23,028 bases of DNA from Bacteroidales bacterium (lineage in GTDB: Bacteria > Bacteroidota > Bacteroidia > Bacteroidales > Muribaculaceae), in assembly GCA_900769345.1 (NCBI GenBank), contig CAAGGJ010000113.1, positions 1 through 23,028 of the forward strand, read 5' to 3'. Shown in pieces: positions 17,268 through 23,028 of this stretch (its first letter is position 1; each line of letters opens with the position of its first letter). Below the pieces are notes generated by a model. It was not told where the DNA came from. It searched no databases and saw only the letters and a list, made by a program, of their open reading frames with translations. Both the position numbers and the translations under genes were made by a program.

Positions 17268-18119
17268 ATGAAAAGTATTAGATTCGACAGAATTACGGCA
17301 GTGGCATTGTCGCTTATAGTGACGCTGTCGCTAATGGCTCAAGGTGGAGCGCAGGTTACTGAAGTTAAGGTAAAGGCATCGAAGATGAGTGCGCCGGTGG
17401 AGTGTACCGTGGTGGTGCCTGCCGAATACACCGATCCCGAGTGTCAGAACACCCAATATCCGGTGCTCTATCTGCTACACGGACACGGTGGCGATCATAA
17501 AGCATGGATTAGCAAGAAAACCGATTTGCCCGAAGTGGCAAGCCAATATGGTGTGATAATAGTGTGCCCCAACGGCCGCAACAGTTGGTATTGGGACTCA
17601 CCGGTCAATCCGGAGTCGCAATTTGAGACATTTGTCGTTACCGACTTGGTGAATTTTATCGACAATCATTTCCGCACCGTGCCCGAAGCCGGTATGCGCG
17701 CCATCACCGGACTTAGCATGGGCGGTCACGGCTCGTTGTTCCTGGCGCTTCGCCATCCCGATGTGTTTGGTAGCTGCGGCAGCATGAGTGGCGGTGTGGA
17801 CATTCGTCCGTTTCCCAACAACTGGAACATGAAGGACGCCCTCGGCGAATATGAGAGCAACCGCGAAGTGTGGGACAGCCACACGGTGATAGAACTCGTG
17901 AAGGACCTTAAAACCGAACAAAATATAGTGTTTGAGTGCGGAGTGGACGACTTTTTTATCGAAGTCAATCGCAATCTGCACAAGGCGATGGTAGATGCAA
18001 AGATAAAGCACGACTACACAGAGCGTCCCGGTAGTCACACTTGGGAATACTGGTGCAATGCCCTCGACTATCAGATGCTTTTCTTCTCCAAGGCATTTGA
18101 TAACTGTCTCGGCGAATAA
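17268..18119 (+). CDS. Secreted alpha/beta-hydrolase of the esterase D family
   Basis: A 283-aa hydrolase with an N-terminal signal peptide (positive MKSIRFDR, then a hydrophobic core to about residue 24, with a likely cleavage near 24-28). The esterase fold shows LLHGHGGDHKAW (oxyanion region), GLSMGGHG with the nucleophile Ser, CGVDDFF with the probable catalytic Asp, and GSHTWEYW with the His. The family includes feruloyl or acetyl xylan esterases, S-formylglutathione hydrolases and mycolyltransferase-like proteins. Export in a Bacteroidales cell suggests action in the periplasm on polysaccharide esters, but no carbohydrate-utilisation genes are adjacent. It lies 53 nt after the permease gene and 47 nt before the rRNA methyltransferase gene. 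Confidence 0.87.
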   Translation: MKSIRFDRITAVALSLIVTLSLMAQGGAQVTEVKVKASKMSAPVECTVVVPAEYTDPECQNTQYPVLYLLHGHGGDHKAWISKKTDLPEVASQYGVIIVCPNGRNSWYWDSPVNPESQFETFVVTDLVNFIDNHFRTVPEAGMRAITGLSMGGHGSLFLALRHPDVFGSCGSMSGGVDIRPFPNNWNMKDALGEYESNREVWDSHTVIELVKDLKTEQNIVFECGVDDFFIEVNRNLHKAMVDAKIKHDYTERPGSHTWEYWCNALDYQMLFFSKAFDNCLGE

Positions 18120-18166
18120 CAAAGAGTGAATAATTAACAGCTTTGCATAGCATAACCTATAGAAAC

Positions 18167-19561
18167 ATGGCACTTTCCGACGATTTTCTGAAACAACTGC
18201 ACGAAATAATACCCGATGAGGCCGATAGTTTGGCTTATGCCATAGCCAACACCTCGCCGAGTGTGTCGATAAGAGTGAATAAGAGCAAAGGCGCTAAAGC
18301 TGATGCTCACGCTCGTCGCGTGCCTTGGTGCGAAGATGGTTTTTACCTCGATGAGCGCCCTCAATTCACCTTCGACACCGATTTCCAATCGGGGCGCTAT
18401 TATGTGCAAGATGCATCGTCGATGTTTATAGGTTATGCTATCGGCAAACTGGTGAAAGAGCCTGTGCGCTATCTCGATCTTTGTGCAGCCCCAGGCGGCA
18501 AGACCACATCGGCTATCGATGCCCTTCCGCAAGGGTCGTTAGTGGTGGCAAATGAGATAGTGCCTCTGAGAGCTCGCATTTTGAAAGAAAATGTGGTGAA
18601 ATGGGGCTCGCCCTACACGGTAGTTACCCACAACCGCCCTGCCGATTTCGCGCGATTGACGCATTTTTTCGACGTCATAGCCACCGATGTGCCGTGCAGC
18701 GGCGAGGGAATGATGCGCAAGGACGATGAAGCAGTGGAGCAGTGGACACCACAACTCGTGGAGGAGTGTGCTGCCCGTCAGCGAAATATTCTTGCCGACA
18801 TCTGGGAGTGTCTGCGCCCCGGGGGACTGCTCATCTACAGCACTTGCACCTATAACCTCGAGGAAAACGAGCGAATGGTGCGCCACATTTGTCAAGACCT
18901 TGGCGGAGAGAGTATTGACCTTGGTGTTGATGCCTCGTGGCGAATACATCCGGCGCTCGAAGGAGGGGAACATTGCTATCGCTTTATGCCGCATCGCACC
19001 GAGGGCGAGGGACTCTTCTTGAGCGTGATACGCAAGGCAGGCAATGCTCCGCGAGCCGAAGTAGCCACCAAACCACGCAAATCGGGCAAGGCAGCGAAAG
19101 CCACTCCGGTGCCAGCCGAAGCTACCCGTTGGTTGCAGCAAGCCGAACAATACGACTACAGCGTGGCAGATGATGCCGTTATCGCCATTCCATCGTGCTA
19201 TGCAGCCGAAACAGCACTTCTCGCAAGCACACTGAAGGTGCTGCACCGCGGAGTGGAACTTGCAGCACTCAAGGGCAAGAATTGTGTGCCTGCACAGTCG
19301 CTGGCGCTGTGCAGCAGTCTGCGCTGCGATGCTTTTGCACGCGCCGATGTCGACTATGCCACCGCAGTGGCTTATCTACGAGGCGAATCGGTGGTTCTTG
19401 CCGATGCTCCGCGTGGATATGTGCTTCTTTATCATGGCGATAGCCCTATAGGCTTCGTTAATAACCTCGGCAACCGCGCCAATAACCTCTATCCCAAAGA
19501 ATGGCGCATACGCAGCACCTACGTCCCGACAGAAAAGCCTCGGATAGTGGGAGAAAAATAG
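18167..19561 (+). CDS. RsmF-like rRNA m5C methyltransferase (NOL1/NOP2/Sun family)
   Basis: A 464-aa SAM-dependent enzyme that methylates a cytosine C5 in rRNA. Motif I DLCAAPGGK is at 104-112, motif IV DVPCSGEG has C177, and motif VI STCTYN has the catalytic C227, so both conserved cysteines are present. After HRTEGEGLFLSV comes a basic Ala-rich linker (about 290-320). A C-terminal RNA-binding domain of the RsmF PUA-like type then carries GDSPIGFVNN and ends near YPKEWRI. The layout is that of RsmF/YebU, which acts on 16S rRNA; the exact base is not deducible. ATG 18167 is preferred over an in-frame TTG at 18143. Confidence 0.9.
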   Translation: MALSDDFLKQLHEIIPDEADSLAYAIANTSPSVSIRVNKSKGAKADAHARRVPWCEDGFYLDERPQFTFDTDFQSGRYYVQDASSMFIGYAIGKLVKEPVRYLDLCAAPGGKTTSAIDALPQGSLVVANEIVPLRARILKENVVKWGSPYTVVTHNRPADFARLTHFFDVIATDVPCSGEGMMRKDDEAVEQWTPQLVEECAARQRNILADIWECLRPGGLLIYSTCTYNLEENERMVRHICQDLGGESIDLGVDASWRIHPALEGGEHCYRFMPHRTEGEGLFLSVIRKAGNAPRAEVATKPRKSGKAAKATPVPAEATRWLQQAEQYDYSVADDAVIAIPSCYAAETALLASTLKVLHRGVELAALKGKNCVPAQSLALCSSLRCDAFARADVDYATAVAYLRGESVVLADAPRGYVLLYHGDSPIGFVNNLGNRANNLYPKEWRIRSTYVPTEKPRIVGEK

Positions 19562-19667
19562 TTAAAGAATATTAAAGGCGGCGAAATGCTGTCATAAATT
19601 GCTATGTCAAATCGTCAAATAGGCAAAAAAGGATTAGAAACGACTAAAAATTTATAAGAAATTGACG

Positions 19668-22151
19668 ATGAAACCGATTTTAAGGACTATGAGCATGATG
19701 TTGTTGCTCATGCTGAGTGCAGTGACAGCAGTTGCGCAAGTCAGCTCCTATCAGGTGCGTGGCGTGCTTCTCGACTCGATAAGCGGCGAGACCGAACCCT
19801 ATGCCACCGTGCGAATATTTGAAGCGAAAAATCAGAAAAAACCTATAAAGGTGGATGTAACCGACACCGATGGCTCATTCAATGTGAAAATGACCAAGTC
19901 GGGTAACTACCGTATAGTGCTCTCAAGCGTGGGAAAGAGTGATGCCGTGCGCGACTTCACTTTGGCAAGCGAGCGCGTGGTCGACTTGGGCAAAATAGCC
20001 CTCGGCAGCGCCAATAATGTGCTTGGCGAAATAGTGGTGGAGGCTGCGCGTCCCTTGGTGAAAGCCGATGTGGACAAACTCACCTACGAGGTGGAAGCCG
20101 ACCCCGACTCGAAGAGCAACACCCTCACCGAGATGCTCCGCAAGGTGCCTATGGTGACCGTAGATGCCGAGGACAATATTCAGGTGAAAGGTTCGGGCAG
20201 TTTTAAGGTACTCGTAAACGGCAAACCCAACACCATGATGAGCAACAACCCCAAGGAGATATTCCGCGCCATGCCGGCAAATTCGGTGAAGCGAATCGAA
20301 GTAATAACCGATCCCGGAGCAAAATACGATGCCGAAGGCGTGTCGGGCGTGCTCAATATCATCACAGGCGATGCTAAGTTGCAAGGCTATAACGTGAGCG
20401 TGAATGCTCGCGTTGACAATCGTCAGGCAGGTGGCGGTGCCTATGTGACAGCACAGTCGGGCAGGTTCACCGTTTCCACTATGTTAAACTATGTGCATGG
20501 ATTCGACACCAAGGTGCGATTCGAATCGGAGCGCGACGACTATACGAGCGACCAATATGCCGTGCTTTCGGGCAAAGGATTCTCGGAGAATAATATGGAC
20601 CTCGTGTTTGGAAACATTGAGGCAAGTTATGAAGTGGATTCACTCAATTTGATAACACTTTCGGGCAATGTGTTTAGCGGGAAAAACAATTCCATTCAGT
20701 CGTTTGAATACGATATGCGCAATCGCAAGCAAGAGCGCCAATATTTCTACAATCGCACTGCTAAATCGAATAGCGATATGGGCGGCTCTAATCTGGGCAT
20801 AGATTATCAGCATAGTTTTCGCAAGGCGGGAGAGTATCTTACACTAAGTTATCGCCTCGACTATAGCCCCGCCGGCTCGGTGTCAGACACTTGGTACGAC
20901 GATGTGCAGAATGTGCCATATCCGTTGCTCCGACAATATATCGACAACGATGCCCACACCGAGGAGCATACTGCTCAGGTGGACTATGTGAATCCCATCA
21001 ACGAGATGCACTACATAGATTTCGGAACAAAATATATCTATCGCAAGAATGCCAGTGATGTGCTCTATCGCCAAGCCGATAGCGAGGGCGTGATGCACGA
21101 TATTACAGACCCCAACGGCAAATACGACCAGCTGCGCAATATAGTGGCAGGCTATGCCGACTATCAGTTGAAATACAAAAGTTTTGGCGCTAAGGCAGGT
21201 GTGCGCTATGAGTACTCCTACATGAATGTGGATTACGACAATAAGCCTGAGCAGAACTACTCGGCAAGTATGCACGATGTGGTGCCTACGGTGGTGACTA
21301 CATATATGGTTAACCCGATGACTACCATGAAGTTATCGTATAATATGCGCATCAATCGCCCCGGCATACAGAGCCTTAACCCCTTTGTCAACGAGAGCGA
21401 TCCTACCAACATCACCAAAGGTAATCCCGACCTCGACACCGAGAAGAGTCACAACATAGAGTTTAGTTTCAGTCGGTTCTCTCAGAAATTTATGATTAAT
21501 GCGGGGTTGAACTACTCGTTTACCAACAACGGCATCGAGCAATATTCGGTGGCAAATGGTGGAGTGATGACCACCACCTACGGTAATGTTTCGAAGCGCA
21601 ACACCGTGGGCTTGAATGTGTGGTGCAACTGGAATCCGTGGCCCAAAACTCGCTTTATGCTCAGCCTGAACGGCGGTTACAACAAATATGAGAGTGAAGT
21701 GCTCAAGCGCGATGTCGACGGCTTTACGGGCAACATTTTTGCCAATATACAGCAGACCTTGCCACACGAATTTACCATTTCGGGCATGCTTTTCGGGAAT
21801 ACCGGTAATGTGGATTTTCAAAACAAGTCGAATGGCATTTTGTCCTACGGATTTACTTTCGGCAAATCGTTCTTCAAGAACAAAGCATTGAATATCTCCA
21901 TTCAAGCCATGGCTCCCTTCACCAAATATCTCAAGATAGACAACACCACGAGTTCCAACACCTTCACGCAGACCACCAACTTGCGCATACCTATTCGCCG
22001 ATTCGGTATACACCTGTCGTGGCGCTTCGGAAACCTCAAGGCCACAGTGAAGAAAACATCGCGAAGCATCAACAACGACGACACCACCAAGCAAAGCAGC
22101 AGTTCGAGCACCGACATAGGCTCATCAGGTGGCTCCGGCGTGGGAATGTGA
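19668..22151 (+). CDS. Outer-membrane beta-barrel protein, TonB-receptor-like
   Basis: An 827-aa outer-membrane protein. The signal peptide covers residues 1-23, with a probable cut after AVA. A carboxypeptidase-D-like regulatory domain follows (about 27-115), then a plug-like region (about 125-235) containing LTEMLRKVPMVTVD and RIEVITDPGAKYDAEGVSGVLNI. The rest is a beta barrel with family landmarks such as NRPGIQSLNPFVNESDPTNITKGNPDL. It matches the outer-membrane beta-barrel family common in Bacteroidetes. It is not a clear SusC: no SusD gene follows. After the last strand comes a Ser/Thr/Gly-rich tail of about 40 residues. ATG 19668 is preferred over TTG 19662. The substrate is unknown. 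Confidence 0.88.
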   Translation: MKPILRTMSMMLLLMLSAVTAVAQVSSYQVRGVLLDSISGETEPYATVRIFEAKNQKKPIKVDVTDTDGSFNVKMTKSGNYRIVLSSVGKSDAVRDFTLASERVVDLGKIALGSANNVLGEIVVEAARPLVKADVDKLTYEVEADPDSKSNTLTEMLRKVPMVTVDAEDNIQVKGSGSFKVLVNGKPNTMMSNNPKEIFRAMPANSVKRIEVITDPGAKYDAEGVSGVLNIITGDAKLQGYNVSVNARVDNRQAGGGAYVTAQSGRFTVSTMLNYVHGFDTKVRFESERDDYTSDQYAVLSGKGFSENNMDLVFGNIEASYEVDSLNLITLSGNVFSGKNNSIQSFEYDMRNRKQERQYFYNRTAKSNSDMGGSNLGIDYQHSFRKAGEYLTLSYRLDYSPAGSVSDTWYDDVQNVPYPLLRQYIDNDAHTEEHTAQVDYVNPINEMHYIDFGTKYIYRKNASDVLYRQADSEGVMHDITDPNGKYDQLRNIVAGYADYQLKYKSFGAKAGVRYEYSYMNVDYDNKPEQNYSASMHDVVPTVVTTYMVNPMTTMKLSYNMRINRPGIQSLNPFVNESDPTNITKGNPDLDTEKSHNIEFSFSRFSQKFMINAGLNYSFTNNGIEQYSVANGGVMTTTYGNVSKRNTVGLNVWCNWNPWPKTRFMLSLNGGYNKYESEVLKRDVDGFTGNIFANIQQTLPHEFTISGMLFGNTGNVDFQNKSNGILSYGFTFGKSFFKNKALNISIQAMAPFTKYLKIDNTTSSNTFTQTTNLRIPIRRFGIHLSWRFGNLKATVKKTSRSINNDDTTKQSSSSSTDIGSSGGSGVGM

Positions 22152-22190
22152 TGAATTGGTACGCCATAAATAGTAATAGATTTCGTGGGA

Positions 22191-22223
22191 GGACGTTGCA
22201 AAACCATGAGTTTTGTGGCGTCC
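22191..22223 (+). terminator. Hairpin downstream of the beta-barrel gene, probable terminator
   Basis: The arm 22191-22204 pairs with 22210-22223 along 14 bp (11 Watson-Crick and 3 G-U in RNA), around the 5-nt loop CATGA. It lies 40 nt after the stop codon. The following bases contain scattered T rather than a clean run, so termination may be partial. Confidence 0.5.
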
Positions 22224-22309
22224 TTACTGTTTTGCGCCTCGGGTTTGAACAATATCGAGAGCAAATGGCAATTTGCGATTTGTGAGGACGATTTTGGGAA
22301 ATTTTGAAA

Positions 22310-22317
22310 TACTTTTG
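22310..22317 (+). promoter_or_regulatory. Candidate -7 promoter box for the right-edge genes
   Basis: TACTTTTG matches TAnnTTTG and equals the mnmD -7 box. No clear -33 word is seen at the usual 19-nt spacing. Transcription would start near 22323, upstream of the small reading frame at 22418 and the membrane-protein gene at 22565. Confidence 0.35.
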
Positions 22318-22417
22318 TCGATAAATAATAGGGCTCGGAGAGACATTCACTTATACCGGGCAAATATCATTATTCAACATTCCGCTTCGTGCGTATGTAT
22401 GCGATTCGAATAGGGAA

Positions 22418-22543
22418 ATGTTCGTCTTGCGCTATGGCAATGAGCTTATAGTGGCAATGACCACTTATGGACTTTTCTTGAGTGAGCTGCAACAAGTGGG
22501 CGTGGCAAATCAGCGACTGAGTCGCAAAAATATTTCGGGTTAG
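22418..22543 (+). CDS. Possible small protein, 41 aa, unknown
   Basis: An ATG-started frame beginning MFVLRYGNELIVAM and ending in TAG. The frame is open back to 22325, adding 31 sense-looking codons with no ATG, GTG or TTG start, so either translation begins at 22418 or the true start is unusual or lost. It is preceded by a candidate -7 box and lies in the same frame as the membrane gene that begins 22 nt downstream, separated by this one stop. I recognise no family. It could be a real small protein, the remnant of a longer gene, or chance. Confidence 0.3.
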   Translation: MFVLRYGNELIVAMTTYGLFLSELQQVGVANQRLSRKNISG

Positions 22544-22564
22544 TATAATGCCACTGCTTTAGCT

Positions 22565-23028
22565 ATGCCAAACACACCATCGGGGGCACAAAGTGCAACG
22601 AGCCAACAAAAGGTTGCGAGAACGTGCACTCTATGCAATACCTTGCTTGCTGCTGTGGCGGTGTATCTATGCATAACTTTCGGCAGTACCGCCGCATTGA
22701 CATCTACCGGCACAATATCGCTTGCTGTTATCATAGCTGCAGTGGTGCGAATTGCAGGCCGGTGGCATCAACGCTTTCCATTGCGATATAGAATGATGCG
22801 GTTGGTGGTGTGTTTGGCGCTGCTGTTGAGCACATCGGCTTGGTGGGCTGCTAAGGGCATGTGGGTGTTGGCTTGCACTCTTTCGGGCATAACGATTAAT
22901 AATATCCCCACGTTCGGGGTGTCACTTTTCGGAGTGCTTGCGGCAATCTCAATAGGGGCACACATGAAGTTATATCACACTTATAATCCGAATTATTGCT
23001 GTCCGATAAAAGTTGACGGGCACAAAGA
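22565..23028 (+). CDS. Membrane protein of unknown function, truncated by the window end
   Basis: The frame starts at ATG 22565 and stays open to the last base, giving at least 154 codons; the C terminus is outside the window. A polar N terminus (MPNTPSGAQSATSQQKVAR) is followed by about four hydrophobic segments: LLAAVAVYLCITFGSTAA, ISLAVIIAAVVRIAG, LVVCLALLLSTSAWWAA and VSLFGVLAAISIGAHM. Between the second and third is the basic loop GRWHQRFPLRYRMMR. This is the pattern of a polytopic inner-membrane protein. I recognise no family. Upstream in frame there is a TAG at 22541, so the start cannot lie further back. Confidence 0.6.
   Translation, partial: MPNTPSGAQSATSQQKVARTCTLCNTLLAAVAVYLCITFGSTAALTSTGTISLAVIIAAVVRIAGRWHQRFPLRYRMMRLVVCLALLLSTSAWWAAKGMWVLACTLSGITINNIPTFGVSLFGVLAAISIGAHMKLYHTYNPNYCCPIKVDGHK

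Noticed and set aside
19668..22151. Calling the beta-barrel protein SusC
   Set aside because: There is no SusD partner gene downstream, and the sequence landmarks fit the smaller outer-membrane beta-barrel family better than a SusC of about 1000 residues.
21902..22363. A 153-codon minus-strand frame at the 3' end of the beta-barrel gene
   Set aside because: It largely overlaps the strong plus-strand gene and the hairpin downstream of it, and shows no family features.

Overview
The window looks like chromosomal DNA from a Bacteroidales bacterium, most plausibly a gut lineage such as Muribaculaceae or a relative. The evidence is a fused MurF-alanine racemase gene directly behind a GSCFA-family gene, a DUF2027-Smr protein, a Bacteroidetes-type outer-membrane beta-barrel protein with an N-terminal carboxypeptidase-D-like domain, and several -7 boxes of the Bacteroidetes form TAnnTTTG. 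The family-level placement is an inference. Most genes are housekeeping or ordinary accessory genes with uniform codon usage that avoids TTA, CTA and TCA. This avoidance creates very long but spurious antisense reading frames.

Layout. Positions 1-368 are noncoding, with a cluster of inverted repeats. mnmD (369-1025, minus) has a promoter so close to its start codon that its mRNA may be leaderless. Next comes a compact unit at 1097-2804: two 71-bp palindromic repeats, 93% identical and in direct orientation, flank one gene for a P-loop ATPase with a C-terminal PD-(D/E)XK-like domain (1267-2721) and its own promoter. It sits between the intact promoters of mnmD and of the next plus-strand operon. 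That operon (2939-5619) encodes a DUF2027-Smr protein, an EFR1-type flavodoxin-ferredoxin, an MmcQ/YjbR protein and a nucleoside 2-deoxyribosyltransferase-like protein.

A type I asparaginase gene (5636-6673, minus) and a class I/II aminotransferase gene (7097-8356, plus) diverge from a 423-nt AT-rich region. If the aminotransferase acts on aspartate, the two would run asparagine to aspartate to oxaloacetate. A strong bidirectional terminator separates the aminotransferase from the convergent gyrB (8472-10436, minus). gyrB diverges from a plus-strand series with short gaps: a GSCFA hydrolase-like gene, murF-alr, tadA, a phosphoribosyltransferase of unknown substrate, a CodB-like nucleobase permease, a secreted esterase, and an RsmF-like rRNA m5C methyltransferase. 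An outer-membrane beta-barrel gene (19668-22151) follows. At the right edge are a possible 41-codon gene and the start of a membrane-protein gene cut by the window end.

The strongest candidate for something undescribed is the repeat-flanked ATPase/nuclease-like cassette. The next is the adjacent phosphoribosyltransferase and nucleobase permease, a possible base-salvage pair. No tRNA, rRNA, CRISPR array, transposase or recombinase gene was seen.
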